Positions 10,532 to 19,421 are shown, counted from the stretch's first letter. The stretch: 64,000 bases of DNA from Rhodococcus wratislaviensis (GCF_900455735.1 NZ_UAUI01000011.1:124001-188000), one strand, 5' to 3'. Translations and numbers: made by a program. The notes: generated from the sequence alone by a model not told the origin.

Positions 10532-11212
10532 TCACGGTTCGGTCAGCTCGGCCTCGGGGCCGGGAATGCCACCGAGGGCCGCGGCCAGGCGTTCCCGCGC
10601 CCGGCTGAGGTGGCTGGTGAGTATCTCCGCGGCCGCGTCCCCGTCGCCGGCTGCGATGGCATCGAGTATCTGCTGATGCTCGGCGGCGATGCTCTGGTTT
10701 GTCAGTAGATGCTTGCCCTGAACCTGGACCATGCACAGCCGCACTTCGGACACCAGCGCCCGGAAGGCGCGGCTGGTCCGTGGGCTGCCCATCGCGGTGA
10801 CCAGTGCCGTGTGGAACCGCATGTCCGGTTCGACGATCGCGAGCGGGGTGGCGTCGGTCATCGCCGAGATCTCCGCATTGGCGTCCACGGCCTCGTCGGG
10901 AACGATGCGGGTCTTCGACAGTTCGCGCAGCACGGCGGCTTCGAGATGTTCGCGGGTTCGGTAGATGTCGCGGACGTCATCGGGCCCGAGGTTCGGCACG
11001 CGTGCGGTCTTGTGGGTGCTGCGCTGCAGCAATCCCTCGCCCACCAGCTTCTCGATGGCCGCTTTCGCGGTCGGTCGGGCCACTTCGTAGCTGCGGGCAA
11101 CTTCGGCCTCGGTCAGCGCGTCGTCGTGGGTGAGTTCGCCGGAAAACAGTCGTTGACGCAGCTCCACAGCCAGCGCGTCGACTATCGAGAGCGCCGAGAC
11201 CCGTCCCGCCAT
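10532..11212 (-). CDS. GntR/FadR-family (FCD) regulator, LldR-like
   Basis: A 226-residue regulator with an N-terminal winged helix (residues 1-75, LTEAEVARSYEVARPTAKAA) and a C-terminal FCD ligand-binding domain. The ATG at 11212 is preceded by GGAGGAG, which decides the start over longer possibilities. It is divergent from the lactate permease. An operator matching the LldR consensus TNGTNNNACNA lies on the permease -10 box, so the likely role is repression of lldP and the oxidase, relieved by lactate or a related hydroxy acid. Effector identity is inferred from the neighbours. Confidence 0.85.
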   Translation of the reverse strand: MAGRVSALSIVDALAVELRQRLFSGELTHDDALTEAEVARSYEVARPTAKAAIEKLVGEGLLQRSTHKTARVPNLGPDDVRDIYRTREHLEAAVLRELSKTRIVPDEAVDANAEISAMTDATPLAIVEPDMRFHTALVTAMGSPRTSRAFRALVSEVRLCMVQVQGKHLLTNQSIAAEHQQILDAIAAGDGDAAAEILTSHLSRARERLAAALGGIPGPEAELTEP

Positions 11213-11273
11213 GTCGATCTCCTCCACTCGTGGATGAACTACCCGATCTTCCCACGACGACGCACATGCGTTC

Positions 11274-11302
11274 TTGACAGTCGTGAGTACTTGTCTGACA
11301 AT
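11274..11302 (+). promoter_or_regulatory. lldP promoter with LldR-type operator on the -10 box
   Basis: TTGACA (11274-11279), a 17-bp spacer and GACAAT (11297-11302) form a near-consensus sigma-A promoter. The perfect inverted repeat TTGTC-T-GACAA (11291-11301) overlaps the -10 box and fits the TNGTNNNACNA operator known for corynebacterial LldR. Binding there would block RNA polymerase directly. The predicted start near 11309 leaves a leader of about 30 bases before the permease. Confidence 0.75.
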
Positions 11303-11340
11303 CGGTGAGCGGAGTGGCGGCAATCACAGAGGAGATCTCG

Positions 11341-13041
11341 ATGTATCAACAGACACTGGACCCGATCGGAGGGTCGCTGGGATGGTCGGCAGTCATCGCG
11401 GCGGTGCCGCTCCTGGCGATGTTCGTGATGCTGGGAGTGTTCCGGTGGAAAGCGCACCGGGCAGCCCTGATCGCACTCGCCCTCGCGGTCTGCGCGGCGA
11501 TCGTCGGCTGGCAGATGCCCATCGGACAGGCGGCGAGTGCTACCGCGGAAGGCGCTTTCTACGGGCTGTTTCCGATTCTCTGGATCCTCGTCAACGCCCT
11601 CTTCGTCTACAAGCTGACCGTCGTCAGTGGCTGGTTCGAGGAACTGGGCCGGGTGATTCGGTCGATCTCCGATGACCAGCGCATTCTGGCCATCCTGATC
11701 GCCTTCTGCTTCGGCGCTCTCCTCGAGTCACTCGCCGGCTTCGGCGCTCCTGTCGCGATCTCGGCGGCGATGTTGCTGGCTGCGGGCATGAAACCGCTCA
11801 AAGCCGCGTGCACCTCGCTCCTCGCGAACACGGCGCCGGTCGCGTTCGGCGCGCTCGGTGCGCCGATCCTGGCGCTCGCCGGGGTGACCGGGTTGCCGCT
11901 CGACGACCTGTCCGCCATGGCGGGACGTCAGACCCCGTTCATCGCCGCCATCATCCCGCTGGTGATGGTCTTCCTGGTCGACGGCCGCCGTGGCGTCCGC
12001 CAGACGTGGCCGGTCGCGCTGGTCGCCGGACTCGTCTTCGGGTTCGCACAGTTCCTCACGGCCAACTACTTCACGGTCGAGTTGACGGACGTGGTCGCAG
12101 CGATCGTCACCGTGATCGCCGTGCTCGGCATGCTGAAATTCTGGAGTCCCGCCGAGACCTTGGCGGCCACCCCCGACGTGCCGGCACGCGACGGCGGCCG
12201 GGCCCCCGTGGGCGCCGGTATCGGGGTCGGCATCACGACGGGATCGGGAGCCGACACGACGGCACCCACGTCACCCGGCCGTTTCGACCACTACGGGCGC
12301 GGGCGCCGCGCCGTCTATGCGCTCGCCCCCTACGTGACGATCATCGCGATCTTCTCCCTCGCTCAGGTGCCGGTCGTGAAGTCCTGGCTCGCCGATGTCG
12401 GCACCGTCGCCTTCGCCTGGCCCGGACTCGACATTGTCGATCCGGACGGAAACGCCGTCGGCGCACAGACGTTCAAGCTCGACCATCTGCGGGCGACGGG
12501 CACACTTCTGCTCTTGTCGGCGGTCGTGACCACTGTGATCTACGGCATCGGGATCCGGGAGGCGCTCCGCGCGTACTGGGACACTCTCGTGCAGCTGCGG
12601 TGGACCATCGTCACCGTGACTGCGGTCCTGGCGCTGGCGTTCGTGATGAACCTGTCCGGTCAGACGGGCAGTCTCGGAATGGCGCTGGCCTCCACCGGCG
12701 GGTTGTTCGCGATCCTGTCCCCCGTGATCGGGTGGATCGGCGTCGCCATCACCGGTTCCGACACGTCGTCCAACTCGTTGTTCGGCGTCATGCAGATGAC
12801 CGCGGCACAACAGGCCGGGCTCGATCCGGTGCTGATGGCGTCCGCCAACTCCTCGGCAGGCGTGCTCGGCAAGATGCTGTCGCCGCAGAACCTTTCGGTG
12901 GCCGTCGCAGCGGTGGGACTTCCCGGCAGTGAGGGGGCCATTCTGCGCAAACTCGTCGGGTGGAGCCTGGGACTGCTCGCGTTCCTCACGATCATCATCT
13001 ACCTGCAATCGACCCCCGTACTCGGATGGATGGTTCCATGA
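11341..13041 (+). CDS. lldP: L-lactate/glycolate permease, LldP family
   Basis: A 566-residue integral membrane protein of the LctP/LldP family, with about 13 hydrophobic segments and the family stretch FGALLESLAGFGAPVAIS (residues 121-138). The ITGSDTSSNSLFGVMQ and ANSSAGVLGKMLSPQN motifs near the C-terminus are also characteristic. The ATG at 11341 follows GAGGAG and is preferred over the GTG at 11305, which would place the start ahead of the ribosome site. A Gly/Thr-rich cytoplasmic loop around residues 285-315 is longer than usual. Its stop overlaps the oxidase start (ATGA). It imports lactate or glycolate by proton symport. Confidence 0.92.
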   Translation: MYQQTLDPIGGSLGWSAVIAAVPLLAMFVMLGVFRWKAHRAALIALALAVCAAIVGWQMPIGQAASATAEGAFYGLFPILWILVNALFVYKLTVVSGWFEELGRVIRSISDDQRILAILIAFCFGALLESLAGFGAPVAISAAMLLAAGMKPLKAACTSLLANTAPVAFGALGAPILALAGVTGLPLDDLSAMAGRQTPFIAAIIPLVMVFLVDGRRGVRQTWPVALVAGLVFGFAQFLTANYFTVELTDVVAAIVTVIAVLGMLKFWSPAETLAATPDVPARDGGRAPVGAGIGVGITTGSGADTTAPTSPGRFDHYGRGRRAVYALAPYVTIIAIFSLAQVPVVKSWLADVGTVAFAWPGLDIVDPDGNAVGAQTFKLDHLRATGTLLLLSAVVTTVIYGIGIREALRAYWDTLVQLRWTIVTVTAVLALAFVMNLSGQTGSLGMALASTGGLFAILSPVIGWIGVAITGSDTSSNSLFGVMQMTAAQQAGLDPVLMASANSSAGVLGKMLSPQNLSVAVAAVGLPGSEGAILRKLVGWSLGLLAFLTIIIYLQSTPVLGWMVP

Positions 13042-14408
13042 GTCTCGACGTACTGACCCCCGTCTCCGAACTGACAGCCGCCCTCGGCGACGCCGTCGTC
13101 ACCGAACCCGACCTGATGCTCGCCTACCGGCGCGACCAATCGCTGCTGACCGCGGCGGGAATGCCGCTCGCGCTGGTCCGTGCACGCGACACGGACGATG
13201 TCGTGGCAGCACTGAAAATTGCTCACCGGCACGGTGTTCCGGTCGTCACCCGCGGCGCCGGCACCGGTCTCGCCGGAGCCGCGAACGCGCTCGACGGGTG
13301 CATCGTGTTGAGCATGGAGAAGATGAACGCCGTCCTCGACATCGATCCGGCCGCACGGACCGCAACTGTGCAGCCCGGCGTGATCAACGGCGACCTGGCG
13401 GCGGCGGCCGCCGAGCACGGGCTCTGGTATGTGCCGGACCCGGGCAGCCGGGCCATCTCGAGCATCGGCGGCAACCTCGCAACCAACGCGGGGGGCACCT
13501 GCTGCGCCAAGTACGGCGTCACCGGCGATCACGTGGCCCGCATCAAAGCTGTGCTCGCGGACGGACGGATCATCCACACGGGCGCGACGACGCGCAAAAA
13601 CGTTGCAGGGCTGAATCTTACGCAACTGCTCGTCGGATCCGAGGGAACCCTCGCGGTGATCGTGGAAGCGACCATGCGGTTGCGGGCGGCGCCCACCGCC
13701 GCCGCGACGGTGGTCGCCAGCTTCCCCGAGACCGCGCAGGCCATCGAGGCGGTGCTCGCGATCCGGCAGGTCGCCGAGCCGTGTCTGGCGGAACTGATGG
13801 ACCGCACGACCATCGCCGCCGTCAACGACATGACGCACATGGGCCTCGACGAGTCCGCCGGGGCGCTCCTGCTGATCCAATGCGATGGAAGGGATTCCAC
13901 CGCCGAAGCCCGGATCTGCGCGCAGGCCTGTGCCGACGCCGGCGCCACCGAGGTGTACGACACCGACGACCCGGTGGAGGGCGAAGCATTCATGCAGGCG
14001 CGCCGTGTGGCACTGACCGCGTTGGAGCGGCGGGGCTCCACGCTGCTCGACGACCTGTCCGTCCCGGTGCACCGGCTACCCGAGATGCTGCAGGCCATCG
14101 AGGGCATTGCGACGCGCTACGACCTGACGATCGGCACGTTCGGCCATGCCGCGGACGGCAACCTGCACCCGACCATCGTGTTCGACGCGTCCGACAGCGA
14201 GCAGTCCGCACGGGCGCTGCAGTCGTTCGACGAGATGGTGGTCGAGTGCCTGGCTCTGGGCGGATCGATCAGCGGCGAGCACGGAATCGGAGTGCTCAAG
14301 GAGCCGTACATGGAGGCGATGGTGGGTGCCACCGAACGTGAGTTGATGGCCCGGGTCAAGGAGGCATTCGACCCGACGGGAATCCTGAATCCGGGGAGGG
14401 GCCTGTAG
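13038..14408 (+). CDS. FAD-linked oxidase, GlcD/D-lactate dehydrogenase type
   Basis: A 456-residue flavoprotein with a PCMH-type FAD-binding domain (VVTRGAGTGLAGAAN at residues 72-86, then SSIGGNLATNAGGTCCAKYG) and a C-terminal FAD-oxidase domain ending in GSISGEHGIGVLKEPYM. It oxidises a 2-hydroxy acid such as D-lactate or glycolate to the 2-oxo acid. The ATGA overlap with lldP indicates co-translation. No GlcE/GlcF-like iron-sulfur partners are nearby, so it is likely a single-subunit enzyme of the Dld2/GlcD-like group. Confidence 0.9.
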   Translation: MSLDVLTPVSELTAALGDAVVTEPDLMLAYRRDQSLLTAAGMPLALVRARDTDDVVAALKIAHRHGVPVVTRGAGTGLAGAANALDGCIVLSMEKMNAVLDIDPAARTATVQPGVINGDLAAAAAEHGLWYVPDPGSRAISSIGGNLATNAGGTCCAKYGVTGDHVARIKAVLADGRIIHTGATTRKNVAGLNLTQLLVGSEGTLAVIVEATMRLRAAPTAAATVVASFPETAQAIEAVLAIRQVAEPCLAELMDRTTIAAVNDMTHMGLDESAGALLLIQCDGRDSTAEARICAQACADAGATEVYDTDDPVEGEAFMQARRVALTALERRGSTLLDDLSVPVHRLPEMLQAIEGIATRYDLTIGTFGHAADGNLHPTIVFDASDSEQSARALQSFDEMVVECLALGGSISGEHGIGVLKEPYMEAMVGATERELMARVKEAFDPTGILNPGRGL

Positions 14409-14500
14409 TACGGGGCGGGGCTCCGTAGTTTTCGGCCGCGGGCGGGGCGGGGTGTGTCACTGTTGTGAGAGACCGAAACCCGCGGCCACCTGGAGTCGGT

Positions 14501-14983
14501 ATGAACGTCGGTGCGACACGAAATGCGATCGGCGTCGTCGTTGCGGTGCTGGTGTTCGGTGGACTGGCCGGATGCGGCGGCGACACGAGTGAGACGGCGT
14601 CGGTGTCGATATCGGCGACCGCATCGGTCAGCGCCACCGAGGAACAGGACGCGGTTCTCGCTCAGGAAGCGAGGTGGCTGACGGCCATCACCGCCGGCGA
14701 CCGTGACACGATCGAATCGATCCTGAGCCCCGATTTCAAGCACATCACGAGTGAGGGAACACTGCTCGGTCGTGACGAGGAGATCGCGAGCATCGTTCCG
14801 GTGACGTTCACGATGAATGCCACCGAGCAGTCCGTCGACATCGTCGGCGACACCGCCGTGATCCATGGCGTCAACACCCTCACCGAGTCGGGCAATGTGC
14901 TGGCCCGAGAACGCTTCACCGACGTGTTCGTCAAGCAGAACGGCACGTGGATGGCACTGTCGGCGCAGGAGACCGCGATCTGA
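14501..14983 (+). CDS. Lipoprotein with SnoaL/DUF4440-like (NTF2 fold) domain
   Basis: A 160-residue lipoprotein. The ATG at 14501 follows TGGAG. The signal peptide (residues 1-25) ends in a lipobox at FGGLAGCGG, and a Thr/Ser-rich linker precedes the domain. Residues 50-160 (ARWLTAITAGDRDTIESIL... then GTWMALSAQE) match the NTF2-like/DUF4440 fold. These small extracytoplasmic proteins have no assigned reaction here. It follows the lactate genes by 92 bp and is convergent with a secreted protein gene. Confidence 0.7.
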   Translation: MNVGATRNAIGVVVAVLVFGGLAGCGGDTSETASVSISATASVSATEEQDAVLAQEARWLTAITAGDRDTIESILSPDFKHITSEGTLLGRDEEIASIVPVTFTMNATEQSVDIVGDTAVIHGVNTLTESGNVLARERFTDVFVKQNGTWMALSAQETAI

Positions 14984-14997
14984 CCGTCACCCGGGTG

Positions 14998-15405
14998 TCA
15001 GGGAACGAAGAACGTGCCGAAGCCCGGTGTCCCGATCGCCTGCGGGTCGACGAATGCGACGACCTGACCCGAGCCCGGACGAATGGTGACGGGTTGAGCA
15101 TCCAGCGTCGGGAACGATACGGAACCGGACGCACCCGTGCCGAGACTCACCCAGTGGACGACCGCGGAGTGCGGGTTTCCGTCCCCCGGCGTGCGGCGCA
15201 CGTGCAACACGGCGACGCCCGGTTGGTCGCCGACGGTCGCGGCAAGGTGGGGCGTGGGCAGTTCGACGAGCGGGATGACGGGGTCGACCTGGAACGGCAC
15301 CGTGCTCGGCGCGGCCGCCGCCGTTCCCGACGCGAGGAAGCCGGAGATCGCGACGGTCGCAAGGACCGTGGCGCCGACCCGTCCGGCGGCGTTGAGTGTG
15401 GTCAT
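14998..15405 (-). CDS. Secreted hypothetical protein
   Basis: A 135-residue protein with an N-terminal signal peptide (residues 1-32) whose hydrophobic core VGATVLATVAISGFL is followed by an AxA cleavage region (TAAAAP). The mature part is proline-rich and beta-prone, with no recognisable motif and no Cys. It resembles the small exported proteins common in Rhodococcus and Mycobacterium. I do not recognise a function. It lies between the NTF2 lipoprotein and the arsenic operon and shares no overlap with either. Confidence 0.6.
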   Translation of the reverse strand: MTTLNAAGRVGATVLATVAISGFLASGTAAAAPSTVPFQVDPVIPLVELPTPHLAATVGDQPGVAVLHVRRTPGDGNPHSAVVHWVSLGTGASGSVSFPTLDAQPVTIRPGSGQVVAFVDPQAIGTPGFGTFFVP

Positions 15406-15427
15406 ACGGATCGACCCTAGTCACTCG

Positions 15428-15447
15428 ACCGGCGGCTCGGTGCCGGT
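15428..15447 (-). terminator. Hairpin after arsC
   Basis: ACCGGC and GCCGGT form a 6-bp stem with an 8-base loop just downstream of the arsC stop. No T-run, so it is a candidate terminator of the arsenic operon. Confidence 0.4.
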
Positions 15448-15454
15448 TCGCGTC

Positions 15455-15862
15455 TCAGGCGCTGGCGGGGACCAGCTCGGCGATCAGGGCTTCGACTCGC
15501 GCCTTGATCTCGTCGCGGATCGGACGAACCGCGTCGACGCCCTTGCCTGCCGGATCGTCGAGCGCCCAGTCCCGGTAGCTGACCCCGGGGAAGACGGGGC
15601 AGGCGTCGCCGCAGCCCATGGTGATGACCACGTCGGAGGTGTCGACGGCGTCGGGGGTGAGGATCTTCGGGGTTTGGTCGGAGATGTCGATCCCGACCTC
15701 GGCCATGGCCTCCACGGCGGCAGCGTTGACGGTCTCGGCCGGCGCGGACCCGGCGGAGCGGACCTCGATTGCGTCACCGGCGAGGTGGGAGAGGAATCCG
15801 GCAGCCATCTGGGAGCGGCCGGCGTTGTGGACGCAGACGAACAACACGCTGGGCGTGGTCAT
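15455..15862 (-). CDS. arsC: Arsenate reductase, LMW-phosphatase fold
   Basis: A 135-residue cytoplasmic reductase converting arsenate to arsenite. The P-loop CVHNAGRS (Cys10, Arg16) and the ITMGCGDACPVFPG and RDWALDDP segments are diagnostic of the arsenate reductase branch of the low-molecular-weight tyrosine phosphatase fold. In mycothiol-containing actinobacteria such enzymes often use mycothiol and mycoredoxin; whether this one does cannot be read directly. It starts in an ATGA overlap with the permease gene and is the last gene of arsR-acr3-arsC. Confidence 0.92.
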   Translation of the reverse strand: MTTPSVLFVCVHNAGRSQMAAGFLSHLAGDAIEVRSAGSAPAETVNAAAVEAMAEVGIDISDQTPKILTPDAVDTSDVVITMGCGDACPVFPGVSYRDWALDDPAGKGVDAVRPIRDEIKARVEALIAELVPASA

Positions 15863-16953
15863 GGGAGCGAACCTTTCGTGACGGACGCGTGGAACCGGGA
15901 ACGCAGCGCGAGCGACACGTAGACCAGTCCGACGAGGACGGGGACCTCGATCAGCGGTCCGACGACACCGGCCAGGGCCTGCCCGGAGGCGGCGCCGTAG
16001 GTGGCGATGGCCACGGCGATGGCGAGTTCGAAGTTGTTGCCCGCGGCGGTGAACGCCAGGGTGGTGGTGCGCTCGTAACCCAGACCCATGGCCGCGCCGA
16101 GGGCGTAGCCACCGCCCCACATGATCGCGAAATACGCCAGCAGGGGGATCGCGATCCGGACGACGTCCCACGGCTGGGAGGTGATCTGGTCACCCTGCAG
16201 GGCGAAGAGAATCACGATCGTGAACAGCAACCCGTACAGCGCCCAGGGCCCGATCCTCGGGAGGAAGTTGCTCTCGTACCAGGTGCGGCCCTTGGCCTTC
16301 TCACCGAACCGGCGGGTCAGGTAGCCGGCGAGCAACGGGATGCCCAGGAAGATGAGCACCGACTTCGCGATCTGCCACGGCGATGTGTCGATGGTGGTCT
16401 GCTCGAGGCCGAGCCACCCGGGCAGCACGAACAGGTAGAACCAGCCGAGCACCGCGAACATGATCACCTGGAACACCGAATTGATCGCGACCAGCACGGC
16501 GGCGGCCTCCCGGTCGCCGCAGGCGAGGTCGTTCCAGATGATGACCATGGCGATGCAGCGGGCCAGGCCGACGATGATCAGACCGGTGCGGTACTCCGGC
16601 AGATCCGGCAGCAGCAGCCAGGCCAGGGCGAACATCAGCGCCGGACCGAGCACCCAGTTCAGTACCAACGAGCCGATGAGCAACCTGCGGTCGCCGGTGA
16701 CGGCGTCGAGTCGGTCGTAGCGAACCTTGGCGAGCACCGGGTACATCATGATCAGCAGGCCGAGGGCGATCGGCAACGAGATGCCGTCGATCTCGACGGC
16801 GCTCAGGGCGTCCCCGAGCCCGGGAATCATCCGGCCGAGGAGCAGTCCGCCGACCATGGCGACGCCGATCCACACCGGCAGGAACCGGTCGAGGGTGGAG
16901 AGTTTGCCGACGACGGCGGGGTGCCCGGTAGTGGTTGTGGTTGCCCCGCTCAT
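15859..16953 (-). CDS. acr3: Arsenite efflux permease, ACR3 family
   Basis: A 364-residue, ten-segment membrane protein that exports arsenite. The GLARCIAMVIIWNDLACGD stretch contains the conserved Cys of the fourth transmembrane segment of Acr3 proteins, and FTAAGNNFELAIAVA is the matching C-terminal-half signature. The ATG at 16953 overlaps the arsR stop in an ATGA and is chosen over an upstream in-frame ATG at 16971 inside arsR. It overlaps arsC at the other end, so all three genes are translationally coupled. Confidence 0.93.
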   Translation of the reverse strand: MSGATTTTTGHPAVVGKLSTLDRFLPVWIGVAMVGGLLLGRMIPGLGDALSAVEIDGISLPIALGLLIMMYPVLAKVRYDRLDAVTGDRRLLIGSLVLNWVLGPALMFALAWLLLPDLPEYRTGLIIVGLARCIAMVIIWNDLACGDREAAAVLVAINSVFQVIMFAVLGWFYLFVLPGWLGLEQTTIDTSPWQIAKSVLIFLGIPLLAGYLTRRFGEKAKGRTWYESNFLPRIGPWALYGLLFTIVILFALQGDQITSQPWDVVRIAIPLLAYFAIMWGGGYALGAAMGLGYERTTTLAFTAAGNNFELAIAVAIATYGAASGQALAGVVGPLIEVPVLVGLVYVSLALRSRFHASVTKGSLP

Positions 16954-17336
16954 GCCTGCGCCTCGGCGCACGCGGGGGACGGCACGGCGGGGCCGCTCTC
17001 GGTCAGCAGTACAGAGGACAGCTGCTGCAGCGCCGACGGGATCACCCAGTAATACACCCAGGTGCCGCGACGCTCGCAGTCGAGCAGGCCGGCGGCGCGG
17101 AGCACTTTCAGGTGGTGCGAGATCGTCGGCTGCGACAGGTCGAACGACTCGGAGATGTCGCAGACGCAGGCTTCACCGCCGGCGTGGCTGGCGATCAGGC
17201 TCAGCAGGCGCAGGCGCACCGGATCGCCGAGGGCCTTGAACATCCGGGCCAGATCCCCGGCCCAGTCCTCGGTGAGTGGTTCACGCGCGAGCGGCGAGCA
17301 ACACGCACCACCGTCCGACAACTCCTGATTCGACAT
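16950..17336 (-). CDS. arsR: ArsR-family arsenic-responsive repressor
   Basis: A 128-residue winged-helix repressor. An N-terminal Cys pair (Cys12-Cys13) and the ACVCDI box (Cys57, Cys59) form the likely As(III) site, like the corynebacterial ArsR that uses two N-terminal Cys plus one in this box. The recognition helix is SQPTISHHLKVLRAAG. No ribosome site precedes the ATG, and CAATAT lies at -12 to -7 from it, so the mRNA may be leaderless. The start codon itself lies in one arm of a perfect inverted repeat, which suits autorepression. Confidence 0.92.
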   Translation of the reverse strand: MSNQELSDGGACCSPLAREPLTEDWAGDLARMFKALGDPVRLRLLSLIASHAGGEACVCDISESFDLSQPTISHHLKVLRAAGLLDCERRGTWVYYWVIPSALQQLSSVLLTESGPAVPSPACAEAQA

Positions 17337-17363
17337 GCGTCGATATTGACAGATGTCGAATCA
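17326..17363. promoter_or_regulatory. ars operator: perfect 11-bp inverted repeat over the arsR start
   Basis: TGATTCGACAT (17326-17336) and ATGTCGAATCA (17353-17363) are perfect inverted arms separated by 16 bp. The left arm includes the arsR start codon and the right arm covers the region upstream of the candidate -10. Within the spacer a second, imperfect palindrome TCGATAT...ATGTCGA is nested. The layout fits binding of two ArsR dimers or one spanning complex across the core promoter. Confidence 0.65.
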
Positions 17364-17405
17364 GGGTGCAACGCAGCGGACGGCCGGGGCGCGGATCAGG
17401 CCGTA

Positions 17406-17738
17406 CTACTCGGCCCGTCCGGACGGGAAGTGCACCGACCCGTCATTTCCGATGCAACCACCCTGAACCGGGCCGCTGCCGAAGAAGACGCCGTTCAGTT
17501 GCCCGCTTCCTCCGGGAGGGTTCGATCCGACTCCCGCGCCCCCGACGCCGATCGCCCCGCACTGGTAACTGTTGTTGTCCATGGGGGTATTGGGGTCGTT
17601 GTGGACGTGGAGTTGTGTGCCAGGTGTGTTCGGGTCTCCATGAAATGCCGGTGCCGCCGCTGCGACGCCTGAACCGAGCGCAAAAAAGGCGGCGATCGCA
17701 GCCGACGTAACCGCCGTGCGCAATGCGAACGTGTTCAT
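17406..17738 (-). CDS. Small secreted hypothetical protein
   Basis: A 110-residue exported protein. The signal peptide (residues 1-29, TSAAIAAFFALGSGVAAAAP) is clear and the ATG follows AAAGGTGA. The mature part is Gly- and Asn-rich, contains two HxDPNTP-like repeats (HGDPNTPG and HNDPNTPM) and two Cys that could form a disulfide. No family is recognised. It reads away from the APC permease and toward the arsenic operon. Confidence 0.65.
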   Translation of the reverse strand: MNTFALRTAVTSAAIAAFFALGSGVAAAAPAFHGDPNTPGTQLHVHNDPNTPMDNNSYQCGAIGVGGAGVGSNPPGGSGQLNGVFFGSGPVQGGCIGNDGSVHFPSGRAE

Positions 17739-18063
17739 CTGATGTCACCTTTGATTCGATTGTCGCCCGGCTTCTCACCGGTCGATGATTCTCGGGTTGG
17801 AAATGATTTCGGTGTATCCGTTTTCCCGATGAAACAATTATGGTCCGACCCGTTGGCGGAAATCACCCCCTTCGGGCGGTTATCGGTGTTTCGAGTGCGA
17901 TGCCCGCACCTGCCGCGCCCCGACCGTCGCAACCCTGGCCGTGGCCAGCGATCCTGTCGCCGTGCCGAAACTGCTTGGTCCCGAAGGGTTCACGTGTGGG
18001 TCCCCGACGAACGCTAGCGTTGGACTGCCCGACATCCGCACGTCCGAAGGGAAACTGCCACGC
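17739..18063. other. 325-bp intergenic region between secreted protein and APC permease
   Basis: No convincing gene is seen. It should hold the promoters of both divergent neighbours. A perfect 12-bp palindrome AACGCTAGCGTT lies at 18010-18021, about 43 bases before the permease start, and its TAGCGT could act as a -10 element. Confidence 0.5.
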
Positions 18064-19341
18064 ATGGCCGGTGACGAGGTTTCGGAAGGCAACGACGTGC
18101 ACCCGCCCGCGAGACCACAGTTGCGCCGCCGGTTGGGGGTGTTCGACTCGGTGATGATCGGCCTCGGGTCGATGATCGGGGCGGGGATCTTCGCCGCGCT
18201 GGGGCCTGCCGCGTCCGCCGCCGGTGGCGCCCTACTCGTCGGGTTGGCAGTGGCCGCGGTGATCGCGTACTGCAATGCCGATTCCTCGGCTCGGCTCGCC
18301 GCGCTGTACCCGCAATCGGGTGGCACCTATGTCTACGGCCGTGAACGCCTGGGACCGTTTTTCGGGTATCTCGCGGGCTGGGGATTCGTGGTCGGCAAGA
18401 CCGCCTCGTGTGCCGCGATGGCCCTGACCGTCGGCGCCTACGCCTGGCCCGGCCGCGAGCACGTCGTCGCGGTCGTCACGGTCGCCGCCATCACGGCGGT
18501 GAACTACCTGGGCGTGCAGAAGTCGGCCCTGGTCACCCGGGGCATCGTGTTCGCGGTACTCGCCGTCCTCGCAGTGGTCGTCGTCGTGTGCCTGACCGGT
18601 TCCGACACCGGCTTCGATGGCCTCGCGATCACCTCCGGGCACGGCGTGGCCGGAGTCCTCCAGGCCGCCGGCCTCCTGTTCTTCGCGTTCGCCGGGTACG
18701 CCCGGATCGCCACGCTCGGCGAGGAGGTGAAGGACCCGGCCCGGACCATCTCCCGGGCGATCCCCATCGCCCTGGCGATCACACTCGTCGTGTACCTGTG
18801 CGTCGCGATCGCCGTATTGAACGCTCTCGGCGCCGACGCACTCGCTGCAGCGACGGATCCACTCGCGCAGGCCGTCGCCGCCGTGGGGTTCGGGGGCCTC
18901 GAGCCGGCGGTCCGGGTCGCCGCGGTGATCGCGGCGCTCGGCTCGCTGCTGGCCCTGATCCTCGGGGTTTCGCGGACCACGTTCGCGATGGCACGGGACG
19001 GCCACCTGCCACGTCTGCTCGGCGCCGTCCACCCCCGGTTCGCGGTGCCCTATCGGGCGGAGTTGGCGGTCGGTGCGGTGGTGGCGATTCTCGCCGCGAC
19101 AGCGGATCTGCGCGGCGTCATCGGGTTCTCCTCGTTCGCGGTGCTGGTCTACTACCTGATCGCCAACGCGTCGGCCTGGACCTTGTCCGCGAAACCGTGG
19201 CCGCGGCTGGTGGCCGTCGTCGGCGCCGCCGGATGTCTCGTTCTCGCCGCGTTCCTTCCTCGTGCCTCGGTGATCTCGGGTGTGATCGTCCTCGGTGTCG
19301 GGGCCGTGATCTACGGGATCCGCTCGTCCCGCCGCACCTGA
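18064..19341 (+). CDS. APC-family amino acid permease
   Basis: A 425-residue transporter with about twelve hydrophobic segments. The first-segment motif GLGSMIGAGIFAALGPAA (residues 32-49) and FAGYARIATLGEEVKDPAR in the middle are typical of amino acid/polyamine antiporters. The ATG at 18064 is chosen because translation from upstream GTGs would add a Pro/Gly-rich stretch unlike any permease N-terminus; AAGGGAA lies about 10 bases upstream. Substrate is not readable. It is followed by a phosphatase gene with an 80-bp gap. Confidence 0.85.
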   Translation: MAGDEVSEGNDVHPPARPQLRRRLGVFDSVMIGLGSMIGAGIFAALGPAASAAGGALLVGLAVAAVIAYCNADSSARLAALYPQSGGTYVYGRERLGPFFGYLAGWGFVVGKTASCAAMALTVGAYAWPGREHVVAVVTVAAITAVNYLGVQKSALVTRGIVFAVLAVLAVVVVVCLTGSDTGFDGLAITSGHGVAGVLQAAGLLFFAFAGYARIATLGEEVKDPARTISRAIPIALAITLVVYLCVAIAVLNALGADALAAATDPLAQAVAAVGFGGLEPAVRVAAVIAALGSLLALILGVSRTTFAMARDGHLPRLLGAVHPRFAVPYRAELAVGAVVAILAATADLRGVIGFSSFAVLVYYLIANASAWTLSAKPWPRLVAVVGAAGCLVLAAFLPRASVISGVIVLGVGAVIYGIRSSRRT

Positions 19342-19421
19342 CTGTCGAGAAGCCGTGGTGGCCAATTGTCGTCTCGCGTGGGAGTCTTCAACGACTATCC
19401 CTACGCCGGGAGAAGGTGAGA

